From positions 248,001 to 312,000 of the forward strand of contig JAVBVS010000016.1 in NCBI GenBank assembly GCA_036677805.1: 64,000 nt of DNA, written 5' to 3'. Shown in pieces: positions 44,181 to 54,100 of this stretch. How positions within the stretch are numbered: position 1 is the stretch's first letter; the number at the start of each line of letters is the position of its first letter. Source of the stretch: SIG78 sp036677805 (GTDB lineage Bacteria; Verrucomicrobiota; Lentisphaeria; Victivallales; Victivallaceae). The translations under genes were made by a program, and so were the position numbers. The notes beneath the pieces were generated by a model. That model was not told where the DNA came from. It worked only from the letters and a program-made list of their open reading frames with translations, and made no database searches.

Positions 44181-44421
44181 TCGGCCGGCCGGCTTTCCGG
44201 TCACAAACCGCCGAAAAATCATATATAACTTTCATCCTCAATGCAAAAAGACTATACAACTTGATTCTTTCGACTCAAAGTCCATCGTCCCGTCATGGAA
44301 ATGCCATTAAGGAAACGAGGCCCGCCGGTCGGATATCGATATATTTTCGTTGCTCCGGCGATGAACTTCCGCAAGGACCAGTCATCCCGCAGGTACAAGA
44401 AGAAATAAACCCGACGGAAAT
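44181..44421. other. Intergenic stretch with no recognised feature
   Basis: Between the divergent promoters of the regulator and pdxY. Short open frames cross it, but none has a Shine-Dalgarno, a plausible start or recognisable protein sequence. No tRNA-like or strong hairpin structure was seen. Confidence 0.5.
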
Positions 44422-44450
44422 TTGCATCGGGACGGTTACGGTGGTATACT
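44422..44450 (+). promoter_or_regulatory. Putative promoter of pdxY
   Basis: TTGCAT (44422-44427), 17 bp, TATACT (44445-44450), 25 bp before the pdxY ATG. Confidence 0.6.
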
Positions 44451-44475
44451 ATGGACTCAGAAAAGGATCAATCCC

Positions 44476-45312
44476 ATGAAAAGAATCGTGACCATTCAGG
44501 ATATTTCCTGCGTCGGCAAGTGTTCGCTCACCGTGGCGCTGCCGATCATTTCGGCGATGGGGGTGGAAACCGCCGTGCTGCCGACCGCGGTGCTCTCGAC
44601 CCACACCATGTTCAAAAACTTCACCTTCCGCGACCTGACCTGCGACATCAAACCGATCGCCGCGCACTGGAAGGCGGAAAACATCGGCTTCGACGCCATT
44701 TACACCGGATACCTCGGCTCCTTCGAACAGCTGGCGCTGGTGGCGGAATTCATCGCCGATTTCAAAACCCCGGACAATCTGGTCTTCATCGACCCGGTCA
44801 TGGCCGACAACGGCAAACTTTACCCCGGCTTCACCCCGGAATTCGCCCGCGCCATGGCCGGGCTCTGCGCCCGGGCCGACGTGATCGTACCCAACCTCAC
44901 CGAAGCGGCCTTCCTGCTCGACCGGCCCTATTGCGCCGGAGGCTATGACGAAGCTTATATCCGCGAGCTTCTGAAGCGGCTGGCAGATCTGGGAGCGCCT
45001 CATGCGGTGCTTACCGGCGTGAGTTTCACGCCGAATCAGGTCGGGGTGATGGGCTATCATGCCGAAAAGGACGAGTTTTTCAGCTATTTCCACCGCCGCC
45101 TCGACGTGTCGTTTCACGGCACCGGCGATATTTTTTCAAGCACCGCGGTGGGGGCGCTGATGCGGGGGTTGCGGCTGGAAAAAGCGCTCGCGCTGGCGGC
45201 CGACTATACCGTCGACTGCATCGAATGCACCATGAATTCCCCCCGTCACGCCTGGTACGGGGTCGAATTCGAACGTGCGATTCCACGGCTGCTGGAGCGG
45301 CTCCATGAGTGA
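44476..45312 (+). CDS. pdxY: Pyridoxal/pyridoxamine kinase
   Basis: A ribokinase-fold kinase that phosphorylates pyridoxal or pyridoxamine with ATP in the vitamin B6 salvage pathway. 278 residues. The N-terminus RIVTIQDISCVGKCSL is typical, followed by VLSTHTMF (substrate loop), FIDPVMADNGKLY and the anion-hole/catalytic motif HGTGDIFSS with Asp. AAGGA is 8 nt before the ATG. It overlaps the following HAD gene by 8 bp, so the two form an operon. Confidence 0.9.
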   Translation: MKRIVTIQDISCVGKCSLTVALPIISAMGVETAVLPTAVLSTHTMFKNFTFRDLTCDIKPIAAHWKAENIGFDAIYTGYLGSFEQLALVAEFIADFKTPDNLVFIDPVMADNGKLYPGFTPEFARAMAGLCARADVIVPNLTEAAFLLDRPYCAGGYDEAYIRELLKRLADLGAPHAVLTGVSFTPNQVGVMGYHAEKDEFFSYFHRRLDVSFHGTGDIFSSTAVGALMRGLRLEKALALAADYTVDCIECTMNSPRHAWYGVEFERAIPRLLERLHE

Positions 45313-46153
45313 CTTGCGCCGGTACCGGGCCCTGATTTTCTGCGACCTCGACGATACGCTGATTGCCGGCAGCGCGCCGGTGTCGGCGGCCAACGCGGCG
45401 ATGATCGTCCGGCTGGCCGATTCCGGCGTCGGCGTGGTCGCCGCCAGCGGCCGCAACCTGATGCTGCTGGAGCGGGTGCTGCCGCCGGAACTGCCGCTGG
45501 CTTTCGCCATCTGCTCCACCGGCGTCGGCATCCTCGACTGGCCGACGCGCCATCTGCTCCGCCGCAGCGAGCTCTCCGCGGCAACCGCCGCGGCGGCGGT
45601 GCAGAAACTGCGGGCGGCGGGAGCCAATTTCATGGTTCATGCGCCGCTGCCCGACAACCATCACTGTCATTATTGCGCCGCGCTGCCGGATTCCGGCACG
45701 CGGGCGGATTTCTATCGCCGCCTCGGCCGTTTCGCGCAGTCGCCCCGGCTCCTCCCCGAAGAGTGGGACGGCGCCGGCGGAGCAAGCCAGCTGCTGGCGA
45801 TTTTCGACTCCGGCGAAGCCCCCGCCGCGGAAGCGCTGGCGGCGGAACTCAGGCCGGATTATTCGGTCGTCCGGGCGACTTCTCCGATCGACCACGAAAG
45901 TTTGTGGCTGGAAATTTTCGCGCCCGGAGTCAACAAAGCTTCCGCCGCGGCCTGGCTCTGCGACCGCTTCGCCCCCGGCATGCCGAGTTATGCTCTGGGC
46001 AACGATTACAACGACCTCGATCTGCTGGCGTGGGCCGACCATCCGCTGGCGGCGGCCGCCTCGCCGCCGGAACTGAAGCGGCGCTTCGAGGCCTTGAGCA
46101 ATCCTCCGGAGAGCATCCTCGCCGAAGCCGTCGCGCGCTGGCAGCTGCTCTGA
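45305..46153 (+). CDS. HAD-superfamily phosphatase (Cof-like)
   Basis: 282 residues. HAD motif I is FCDLDDTL (Asp nucleophile and acid), motif II VVAASGRN, and motif IV ALGNDYNDLDLL. The C2-type cap between motifs places it with Cof/sugar-phosphate or pyridoxal-phosphate phosphatases. It overlaps the pdxY stop by 8 bp. A PLP or sugar-phosphate phosphatase role is inference from this coupling. Convergent with tpx. Confidence 0.85.
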   Translation: MSDLRRYRALIFCDLDDTLIAGSAPVSAANAAMIVRLADSGVGVVAASGRNLMLLERVLPPELPLAFAICSTGVGILDWPTRHLLRRSELSAATAAAAVQKLRAAGANFMVHAPLPDNHHCHYCAALPDSGTRADFYRRLGRFAQSPRLLPEEWDGAGGASQLLAIFDSGEAPAAEALAAELRPDYSVVRATSPIDHESLWLEIFAPGVNKASAAAWLCDRFAPGMPSYALGNDYNDLDLLAWADHPLAAAASPPELKRRFEALSNPPESILAEAVARWQLL

Positions 46154-46168
46154 ACCGCTTGGCCTGCC

Positions 46169-46210
46169 AAAAAACAGCTCCCGCCGGACCGTTTTATGCG
46201 ACGGGAGCTG
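46169..46210 (-). terminator. Rho-independent terminator after tpx
   Basis: CAGCTCCCG (46175-46183) pairs with CGGGAGCTG (46202-46210). On the minus strand the hairpin is followed by six T (46169-46174), 22 bp after the tpx stop. Confidence 0.85.
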
Positions 46211-46232
46211 AAGTTTCGTTCGCTGCTTCGAC

Positions 46233-46745
46233 TCAAGCCTGGGCGAGCGCCTTCAATGCGGCCTCGTAATCCGGCTCGTCGACGATGTCGTTGGTCGTCC
46301 GGGCGTAGGCGATCTTGCCGGCGGCGTCGATGATCACCACGGAGCGGGTCAGCAGACCGCTCAGGGGCCCGTCGGTCATCAGTACGCCGTAATCCTTGCC
46401 GAAGGTGGAGGCATAATGAAAATCGGACAGCGTCAGCACATTTTTGATGCCCTCGGCGGCGCAGAAACGACTCTGGGCGAAGGGCAGATCCTTGGAAATG
46501 CACAGCACCAGCGTGTTTTTCATCTGCGCCGCAAGCTCGTTGAACTTGCGCACGGAGAGCGAGCAGACCGGGGTGTCGATGCTCGGGAAAATGTTCAGCA
46601 GCAGCTTCTTTTCCTTGCCGTCGCCCAGCGTGAAACGACTCAGGTCGGCCTTGGTCAGGCTGAAATCCGGAGCTTTTATCCCGGCGGTGACGAATTTTCC
46701 GGCGACGTTGACCGGCGTTCCCTTGAATTGCGTTTGATTGGCCAT
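46233..46745 (-). CDS. tpx: Thiol peroxidase, atypical 2-Cys peroxiredoxin
   Basis: A 170-residue peroxiredoxin that reduces hydroperoxides with thioredoxin. Peroxidatic C61 is in SIDTPVCSLSVRKF and resolving C95 in AQSRFCAAEG, the same numbering as E. coli Tpx. GAGGAGGAG precedes the ATG closely. It is a single-gene unit with its own terminator, convergent with the HAD gene and divergent from hydF; oxidative defence fits an anaerobe. Confidence 0.96.
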   Translation of the reverse strand: MANQTQFKGTPVNVAGKFVTAGIKAPDFSLTKADLSRFTLGDGKEKKLLLNIFPSIDTPVCSLSVRKFNELAAQMKNTLVLCISKDLPFAQSRFCAAEGIKNVLTLSDFHYASTFGKDYGVLMTDGPLSGLLTRSVVIIDAAGKIAYARTTNDIVDEPDYEAALKALAQA

Positions 46746-46918
46746 CTCTGCTCCTCCTCTTCCGTTAAGCTGCGGTTTTCGGCCCCGTCCAGGACTGGAA
46801 CGGGCCTCGAACCGAAATTAATGTACCGTCTCCGGCGGCGAAATCAAATCCGGCGGCGATCAAATCCGTTATTTTTCCCGGAAGCCCCCTTTTTTGTCTG
46901 ATGCGACCGGCTCCGCCA

Positions 46919-46947
46919 TTGCATTCCATGCGCCGTCATGCTATGTT
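46919..46947 (+). promoter_or_regulatory. Putative promoter of hydF-aspA
   Basis: TTGCAT (46919-46924), 17 bp, TATGTT (46942-46947), 63 bp before the hydF ATG. Confidence 0.5.
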
Positions 46948-47010
46948 ATCGGATGAAACAAGCGCCGGAAAAATGACCGGCGGCGGCAATTTTGGGGAGA
47001 GTTTTTGGAT

Positions 47011-48225
47011 ATGGGTACGGACTTGAATGCGACGCCTTCCGCCAATCGCGTGCACATCGGATTTTTCGGCCGCAGAAACGCGGGCAAATCGAGCGTGGTC
47101 AACGCGGTGACCGGCCAGGACCTGGCCATTGTTTCGGAGGTCAAGGGCACCACCACCGACCCGGTTTCAAAGGCCATGGAGCTTTTGCCGCTGGGCCCCG
47201 TGGTGATCGTCGACACCCCGGGCATCGACGACGAGGGCGAACTCGGCGCCAAGCGCATCGCCAAAACCCGGCAGGTGCTGAACCGCATCGATCTTGCCCT
47301 GCTGGTGGTCGACGCCACCGTCGGGTTGACCGCCGCGGACCGGGAACTGCTGGCCGAATTCGACCGCAAAAACATTCCCCGCCTGATCGTATTCAACAAA
47401 TCCGATCTGCTGCCCGCCGTTCCCGCCCGAACCGAACCCGGCGCGATCTACGTCAGCGCCACCGCAAAAAGCGGCATCCGCGAGCTGCGCGAAATGATCG
47501 GAGAACTCGGCAGGACGGAAGATTCCAAGCTCCGGATTGTCGGCGATCTGGTCGCGCCGTCGGATTTCGTGGTGCTGGTGGTGCCGATCGACAAAGCCGC
47601 GCCGAAAGGGCGGCTGATCCTGCCCCAGCAGCAGACCATCCGCGATATTCTCGAAGCGGACGCCGCCGCCATCGTAGTCAAGGAGCACGAACTGCGCGAC
47701 ACGCTCGCCGCGCTCGGCAAAAAACCGCGGATGGTGATCACCGACAGTCAGGTTTTCGCCAAAGTCGCCGCCGACACCCCCGACGATATTCTGCTGACCT
47801 CGTTTTCGATTCTGATGGCCCGCTACAAAGGCGTGCTCGCCGCGGCCGTCGAGGGCGCGGCCGTGCTCGACGATCTCCGCGACGGGGACCGGATTCTGAT
47901 CGCCGAAGGCTGTACCCATCACCGCCAGTGCGACGACATCGGCACGGTCAAGCTGCCGCGCTGGATCCGGCAATACGCCGATGCCGACGTGGAGTTTGAG
48001 TTTACCGCCGGCAACGATTTCCCCGAAGACCTGTCACCCTACAAACTGGTGATCCACTGCGGCGGGTGCATGCTTAACGAGCGCGAAATGCGCTTCCGCC
48101 GCCGCCACGCCGACGAACGGCGGGTGCCGATGACCAACTACGGCATCGCCATCGCCTTCATGCAGGGCATTCTCAAACGGACGCTCCGGCCCTTCCCCGA
48201 ACTGCTTTGCCTGCTGGAGGATTGA
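47011..48225 (+). CDS. hydF: [FeFe]-hydrogenase H-cluster maturation GTPase HydF
   Basis: HydF is the scaffold on which the diiron subcluster is assembled from HydE and HydG products before transfer to the [FeFe]-hydrogenase. 404 residues: N-terminal GTPase with P-loop GRRNAGKSS (20-28), the G2 Thr run KGTTTDP, VDTPGIDD (G3) and FNKSDL (G4). The middle is a dimerisation domain. The C-terminal Fe-S domain carries the CxH...HCxxC ligands as CTH and, 45 residues on, HCGGC. ATG 47011 has GGGGAGAG about 9 nt upstream; TTG 47005 is too close to it. HydE, HydG and the hydrogenase are not in the window. Confidence 0.95.
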   Translation: MGTDLNATPSANRVHIGFFGRRNAGKSSVVNAVTGQDLAIVSEVKGTTTDPVSKAMELLPLGPVVIVDTPGIDDEGELGAKRIAKTRQVLNRIDLALLVVDATVGLTAADRELLAEFDRKNIPRLIVFNKSDLLPAVPARTEPGAIYVSATAKSGIRELREMIGELGRTEDSKLRIVGDLVAPSDFVVLVVPIDKAAPKGRLILPQQQTIRDILEADAAAIVVKEHELRDTLAALGKKPRMVITDSQVFAKVAADTPDDILLTSFSILMARYKGVLAAAVEGAAVLDDLRDGDRILIAEGCTHHRQCDDIGTVKLPRWIRQYADADVEFEFTAGNDFPEDLSPYKLVIHCGGCMLNEREMRFRRRHADERRVPMTNYGIAIAFMQGILKRTLRPFPELLCLLED

Positions 48226-48228
48226 TTC

Positions 48229-49563
48229 ATGAGCGCAAGCCGAACCGAAACGGATAAACTGGGCGCCGTCGAACTGCCGAAAAATTGCCTCTACGGCATC
48301 CAGACCGCGCGCGCCGCGGCCAACTTCGACCTCAACTTCCGCCCGGTCCATCCCGAATTGATCCGGGCCTTCGCCACTGTCAAAAAAGCGGCCGTGACCG
48401 CCTGGGGGCAACTCGAAGCCGATCCGGCGCGAAAACCGGTCTGGGCGGCGGCGGCCGCCGCCTGCGACCGGATTCTCAATGGCGAAGCGATGGCGTTTTT
48501 CCCGGTCGACGCGCTTCAGGGCGGCGCGGGAACCTCGCTGCATATGAATGTCAACGAAGTGATCGCCAATCTGGCGCTGCAAATCCTCGGCGAAAAGCCG
48601 GGCCATTACGGTCTGATCCATCCGCTCGACACCATCAACCGCGGCCAGTCCACCAACGATGTCTTTCCGACCGCGCTGCGCATCGCCGCAATCCGCCTGC
48701 TCCGCCGGTTGAGCGAGGAGTGCGCCGCGTTGCAGGAACGGCTTCAGGAAAAGGAAAATGCCTTCGGCCGGATTCCGAAGCTCGGCCGGACCGAATGGAT
48801 GGACGCGGTGCCGATCACTCTCGGCGAAGAGTTCGGCGCCTTCGCCCAGGCGGTCGCCCGCGACCGCTGGCGGCTGTACAAGATCGAGGAACGCCTCCGC
48901 CAGACCAATCTCGGCGGCACCGCCGTCGGCACCGGGACCAACGCGGATAAAAAGTATGTTTTCAAAGTCACGGAGCTTTTGCGGGAAGCCACCGGCATCG
49001 GCCTTGCCCGGGCGGAATATCCGATGGACCTGACTCAGAACAACGACGTCTTCGTCGAGGTTTCCGGACTGCTCAAGGCGCTGGCGGTCAATCTGATGAA
49101 AATTTCCGGCGACCTCCGCCGGATGAATTCCGGCCCCAAGGGCGGCCTCGGCGAAATCCGACTGGCCGAGCTTCAGGCGGGCAGTACGATCATGCCCGGC
49201 AAAGTCAATCCGGTGATCCCGGAGATGGTCACTCAGGCGGCCATCCGGGCAATGGCCAATGATGCGGCAATCGCCACGGCGGCGGCGGCGGGCGAATTCG
49301 AGCTCAACGCCTTCCTGCCGCTGATCGCGGATGCGCTGCTGGAAAGCCTGTCGCTGCTGACCGCCGCGGTCAGAATCTTCCGGGAGCGCTGCATCGCCAC
49401 GCTGGAGGCCTGCCCCGAACGCTGCCGCGAGCTGCTCGACGGCTCCTACGCCTTCGCCGCGGAGTTCGTTCCCCGCCTCGGCTACGACCGCGTGGCCGCC
49501 ATCATCCGGGAAAGTGGCGGCGACGTCGGCGAAGCCCGCCGCAAGCTGGAAAAGCTGCGCTGA
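48229..49563 (+). CDS. aspA: Aspartate ammonia-lyase-like enzyme (fumarase/aspartase superfamily)
   Basis: 444 residues. It would deaminate L-aspartate to fumarate and ammonia. The superfamily signature GSTIMPGKVN is at 318-327, with the catalytic Ser at 319; STNDVFPTA (141-149), which binds the carboxylate, and LGGTAVGTG (228-236) are intact. The protein is slightly short of the usual 460-470, with a shortened C-terminal domain. It starts 3 bp after hydF, so the two are certainly co-transcribed. aspA-type genes next to hyd maturation genes occur in other anaerobes as I recall, suggesting a supply of ammonia for the bridging dithiomethylamine ligand; this is inference. Confidence 0.9.
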   Translation: MSASRTETDKLGAVELPKNCLYGIQTARAAANFDLNFRPVHPELIRAFATVKKAAVTAWGQLEADPARKPVWAAAAAACDRILNGEAMAFFPVDALQGGAGTSLHMNVNEVIANLALQILGEKPGHYGLIHPLDTINRGQSTNDVFPTALRIAAIRLLRRLSEECAALQERLQEKENAFGRIPKLGRTEWMDAVPITLGEEFGAFAQAVARDRWRLYKIEERLRQTNLGGTAVGTGTNADKKYVFKVTELLREATGIGLARAEYPMDLTQNNDVFVEVSGLLKALAVNLMKISGDLRRMNSGPKGGLGEIRLAELQAGSTIMPGKVNPVIPEMVTQAAIRAMANDAAIATAAAAGEFELNAFLPLIADALLESLSLLTAAVRIFRERCIATLEACPERCRELLDGSYAFAAEFVPRLGYDRVAAIIRESGGDVGEARRKLEKLR

Positions 49564-49586
49564 ATCGTCCCCATTCCGGCGGCAGG

Positions 49587-50009
49587 TTACTTCAAGTCGA
49601 AGTCTTCCGACTTGAAGTTGCTGTAATAACGGCCGCCGGTCGCGGTGAATTTCAGAACGCAGTAATCCGGGTCGGTGACGCCGCCGGGATAATACATGGT
49701 ATCTCCGGCGCGCCAGATTCGCTCCTTGCTGGCCTCATCGGTCAGAACTTCGATCGTCCCCTTGAGCATCACGCCGCGAAAAAAACGGGTGTCGGCGAAG
49801 TAGACGCAGGCTTTGGCATTGGCGCGAAACTGCCTCACCCGGCGCGACGAAGTGTTGGTGGTGAAATAGAGTACCGCGATGCCATCCCGCTCACGCGGCG
49901 CCAGCATCGCCTTGGTATTGGGGAAGCCGGCTTCATCGACCGACGACAAATAGGCGATTTTCTGGGCATCGATCAGATTGCCAATGGTAGTTGCAACATC
50001 TTTCATCAT
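49587..50009 (-). CDS. Pyridoxamine 5'-phosphate oxidase-like flavin-binding protein
   Basis: A 140-residue split-barrel protein of the PNPOx-like (general stress protein 26-type) family, expected to bind FMN or F420-like cofactors as a dimer. Patterns are KIAYLSSVDEAGFPNTKAM, VLYFTTNTSSRRVRQFRAN, ACVYFADTRFFRGVMLKGTIEV and the C-terminal YCVLKFTATGGRYYSNFKSEDF. Not the biosynthetic PdxH, which is longer. Convergent with aspA; a hairpin overlaps its last codons. Role unknown. Confidence 0.85.
   Translation of the reverse strand: MMKDVATTIGNLIDAQKIAYLSSVDEAGFPNTKAMLAPRERDGIAVLYFTTNTSSRRVRQFRANAKACVYFADTRFFRGVMLKGTIEVLTDEASKERIWRAGDTMYYPGGVTDPDYCVLKFTATGGRYYSNFKSEDFDLK
49589..49618 (-). other. 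Inverted repeat ending at the PNPOx-like stop codon
   Basis: ACTTCAAGTCG (49589-49599) and CGACTTGAAGT (49608-49618) form a perfect 11-bp stem with an 8-nt loop inside the last codons. No T-run follows; it could stall or protect the mRNA end between convergent genes. Confidence 0.4.
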
Positions 50010-50109
50010 ATTTTCTTCTTTCCCGGTTGCGATTTTTGTGGTTGGCGACTGATCCGCCGGAGCGCGCTCCGGTCCCGGGTCTCTTCCCGGCGTTCCACGC
50101 GACGATCCT

Positions 50110-50595
50110 TCAGGATAACCGTTTCGTCATCCAGGTGATCTCATCGGCGGTGTCCTCCGGCGACTGGCAGTCGGCCGCGACAAAACCGTATTTGCGGTAA
50201 AAGCCGATGGCGGTCAGGCTGCTCGGCACATGAAGTTCGGAAGCGCCTCTCTTGCGAGCGAGGGTAATGAGGTGGCTCAACAGCAGCCGGCCATACCCCC
50301 GGCCATGCGCTTCCGGCGCGATGAAGAAATTCGACACGCTCCAGCGCGGCAGGTCCGGCGTCCCGAAATTGGCCAGAGCGCCGGTTCCGACGACGGCCAT
50401 ATCTTCGCTGACGACGAATACCTCTTTCCAATCCAGCTGCTCCTGCAAGGCAGCCACGGAACAATGCGTCTTGAATTTCTCCCGAATGGCAGGCGAATGT
50501 TCCGGCATGGCATGGTCGAAATTATCGGCCATGATCCGCGCCATCGCGGGAAGATCGACCGCACTCGCCCGACGGATGAGGATGTTGTGTTCCAT
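50110..50595 (-). CDS. GNAT-family N-acetyltransferase
   Basis: 161 residues with the GNAT acetyl-CoA fold: the start ILIRRASAVDLPAMARIMADNF, beta4 VSNFFIAPEAHGRGYGRLLLSHL containing the R/Q-x-x-G-x-G/A loop (HGRGYG), and the C-terminal AIGFYRKYGFVAAD. Substrate unknown. It stands alone on the minus strand, divergent from the broken methyltransferase gene. Confidence 0.88.
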   Translation of the reverse strand: MEHNILIRRASAVDLPAMARIMADNFDHAMPEHSPAIREKFKTHCSVAALQEQLDWKEVFVVSEDMAVVGTGALANFGTPDLPRWSVSNFFIAPEAHGRGYGRLLLSHLITLARKRGASELHVPSSLTAIGFYRKYGFVAADCQSPEDTADEITWMTKRLS

Positions 50596-50705
50596 ATTAT
50601 TTTTCGCCCCGGTTCAATATACTGTTTCCCGAGCCACAAAGCAATCGACGGTTGCAACTTTTTCCGATCCGTGATACATTATCCGGACCAACGGGAGTTT
50701 ACGAT

Positions 50706-51193
50706 ATGGCATTTCCGCTCAAGGAGGTCGTCCCATGGGGACGGAGCTTCGAAGAATACCGGACGATGTTCCGCCTGACCGTTATCTCTGGACCCGGATC
50801 AAAAACCTCGCCGAACTCAAAGCGCTGCGGATGGCGGCGATGGCGGAATTCCTCCGCGACTACGAATCGGGAAAATCGGCTGGACGGTATGTCGAACACG
50901 CCCTGCCCGACCCGGTGGCGCTGCCCGATCAAAGTTATGGACTCGGACTGAGTTCGCATTTCCTGCTGCTGTATGAAAATCTGGGTTATGAATTTCATAT
51001 CGCCGCGATCGCGGAAATGCTGCGCCGGTGCCGGAAAGTCCGTATTTTCCCGATCTGCAATCTGAATTGAGAGGCCACCGCACTGGCGCGCGATGTGGCC
51101 GGCTATTTTGCCCGGACGCACACGGTTGCGCTGATCGCAACCGACCACCGCGTTCAGAAAAGCACCCACGAAATGATGGTCATCACCGGCTGA
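50706..51193 (+). pseudogene. Broken SAM-dependent methyltransferase gene
   Basis: Two frames together give a family-like protein. Frame A from ATG 50706 reads FPLKEVVPWGRSFEEYRTMF, the N-terminus of a known class I methyltransferase-like family. Near 50780 the match jumps to frame B (DRYLWTRIKNLAELKALRMA ... LGLSSHFLLLYENLGYEFHI ... EMLRRCRKVRIFPICNLN) and hits TGA at 51068-51070. In-frame sequence beyond the stop still reads EATALARDVAGYFARTHTVA ... KSTHEMMVITG up to the stop at 51191-51193. The glycine-rich SAM-binding part, about 60-80 residues, is missing at the junction. The gene is therefore inactivated by an out-of-frame deletion and a premature stop. The intact-looking frame 50735-51070 alone is not a real gene. 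Confidence 0.75.
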
Positions 51194-54100
51194 ATCCCGG
51201 CTCCGGCGTATCGCCGCCGGAAAGGAGTTCGCCAAGTTCCGGACTGTACCACAGCCCGCCCGGAGTCAGAACCAGTCCCGTTTCCGAATCGGTATAGCCG
51301 ATTGCGCTCTGCCGCCAGGGATTGCGCAAAGCGTCGCGGCCGCGGGCATTGATGACCGAACCGTCCGGCGCATAATCGTACGCGGCATTCACCGTACCCG
51401 TTTCGTCGAGCAGGAACAGCACCGATCCGGTGTCGTCCGCAAAATAAAAGCGGTATTCCGCACCTTGGGCGTTCCACAGCGGAACCATCCGCAACAAATC
51501 CGGCGACGACGGCGGCGCCCACACATAACTTTGTTCGAGCACCGGAATGCCATCCGCCATCCGATATTCGGCCAGGAGGCGATCCCCGTCATAAAGAAAC
51601 CGGGTTTCGCCGCGCAGCGTCCAGACTCCGGCGCGATCCGGCGCGTAACGCCGCCGGCTCCAGCAGCGGCCGCGATAATCATAGGAAAACTCCAGCCGGA
51701 TATCCGGGCTGGCGAGCCGGATCAACCGATTTTCACTGTCGTACTCTCCACGGTAACGGTGAAAGCCGCGAACCAGATTGCCGTCGGCGTCATATTCCAG
51801 CGGAAGGTCGCCGACAGCCAGATAGCGGCCGCGGACATTGACCGGAGTCGCCTCCTCTTTCCGGCCGTCGGCCGACTCCACCGCCCGCGCAATGCGCCGC
51901 CCGAACCCGTCATAAGTATATTCGAATTTGCCACCGCCCCTGTTTTTTTCACCGCCTTCAGCGGCGGCGGACAGCATCCGCCCGAAACGATCGTAGTCAT
52001 AACCAAAGCGGACGCCATCCGGCAATACCCGTTCGATCACCCGGCCGTCGGCATCGCGGCGCAACGCAATTTCCTGCGTTCCGGCTGGCGTCCGGCCCGA
52101 AATTCCGGACAACCGATTGCCGTCATACCGGTAACGGACCGTCAGCGGCACGACCCCGGCGCCATTGGACCAGGTGATCGTCTCCGGCCTCCGGCCCGCC
52201 GGACCGTAACTGCAACGCCAGAAAAAACTGCCGTCGGAAACCATCGCCGGGTTGCCCGCGCCGTCGTAATCGAAATCAATCGTCCGGGCCGCCTTGTCGG
52301 CCATCGGCAAGATCAGTTTCCGCAGCCGTCCGGAGACGTCGTATTCCCGGCCGAGCACCCATCCTTCAGCCCACGGCACGGTCTCCGTAACCGTCAAAAC
52401 GCCGTCCTCTTCAACATAAGTGAATTTACGGGTTCCAGCGCTGTCGGCCACCGTGACCGGACGATCCAGCAAATCATAGGCGATGCGCACGGCCGAAGCC
52501 TGACCGGAGCCGCGAATGCCGGTCAGGCGTCCCGCCGCGTCATACTCGGTGAATACCGCAACCGCTTCGCCGTCGACCTTCCGCGCCAATGTCCGCCGGA
52601 GCGGAAAACCGGCGGCGTCGAAGGCCAGCCCGATGCGGGAACCGTCGGGCCGCTCGATGCCGGCAAGATGCTGCCGCGAATCGTAAAGAAAACGGAACAC
52701 GACCGGTTTTTCTCCATCCGCCAGCAGGGTCAAAGACGCCGGTTCGCCGCGGTCATTGTATTCGTAACGGCTCAGGACGCCCGATTTCTGCCGGGATTCG
52801 AGCTTGCCGCAACGATCGTAAACCATCGTTTCAACCCGGCCGTCCGGCAGCACGCACTCCTGAAGCCGCCCCATCGCATCATACCGATAGAGGGTTTTAC
52901 GATCATTTTCACTGCGGCTGATCAATTGATCGTTGCGATCATACGCCAGATCGACCGTATTCAACACCCGGCCGGTCAGGCTTTCCGTCTGCCTGATCAT
53001 GCGATTGAATTCATCATATTCATAATCGGCCCGAATGCCGGGATTGCCGTTATTCCGCCATTGCTCCTCGGCCAGCAACCGTCCATTGCAGAAGGTTCTG
53101 ACCGTAGCGGTACCGTCCGGCAACACGTTCAGTTCGCGCCACCGCCCCTCCCCGGCCCGCTCCCGCTTGTGATGAGTCACGCCGCCGCGGCGGTCGATAT
53201 ACCAGGATTCATTGCCGTCGACACTTTCGATCCGGCTTTCCAGGGGTGCGGATTCGCCATTTTGCAGACGAGTGCGCGCGACCACCCGGCAGGGAACGCC
53301 GCGGTAGTTCTCATAACGGGTCCGGGTTTCCGTAACCAGATCGCCGGCATCGTCCGTACCGTCGGCATTGAGATCGACCACGGTGCGTACCGTGGTATCG
53401 GAAACATCATATTCGCCCGGTGCCGTGCGGTTCACAGCCAAAGTGCTCGGAAGCAGACGGTCCCGATCGTCGCCAATCCGGCTCTCGCGACTGCCTTCGC
53501 CGTACCCGGTCCGATTCCCCCAATCGATCGGGTTGCGAAAAACCGCAGTCCCGTCAGCAGGATTTCCGGGCCATCCGGGACCGCCGAGATGCCGCCCGGC
53601 GTCCACGGCGTCGGTCGCGGCCGTCGGACGGCCCGCGGCGTCATATTGCCGAATTTCGCGGTCGATCGTGCCGCCGTTGCGACCGACCACAGTAACGCCG
53701 GTCACCCGGCCCGCGGCATCAAGACGGTAACGGTTGACAATGCCGTCGAAGGTTTCGGCAATCAGGCGGCCGTCCCGGTCGTATTCGTAACTGCGTACGC
53801 TGCCATTCCGGTCGGTCCGGCTCGCCACCAGATTTTTGCGATAGGCCGTCAACTCGCTGGAACCATCGGCATAATCGGTCCGGATCAAGCGTCCCTTGAG
53901 GTCGTAGGTATTGCGCTCCCCGGAAAGCTTGATGCCGGATGCGATATCGTATGCCACCTGTTCGATCACGGCGTTGTTATTCTTATTGCGCACGGTCACA
54001 GTGCGGGTTCCGGAAACGATCCGGCGGGCGGCGTCATCGTAACTGTTTTCCATGCCCCCGGCACGGCGGGTGATCCGTTCCTGATGCGGAGTTTCGCTAT

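Noticed and set aside
44138..44479. 113-codon plus-strand frame before pdxY
   Set aside because: No Shine-Dalgarno, no recognisable sequence, crosses the pdxY promoter and overlaps the divergent regulator start.
46833..46866. Imperfect tandem repeat CCGGCGGCGA(AA)TCAAAT upstream of tpx
   Set aside because: Two copies only, of unequal length, in GC-rich spacer; no link to a promoter could be shown.
50735..51070. 111-codon frame as an intact hypothetical gene
   Set aside because: It is only the middle-to-end part of a broken methyltransferase; homologous residues occur both before it in another frame and after its stop.
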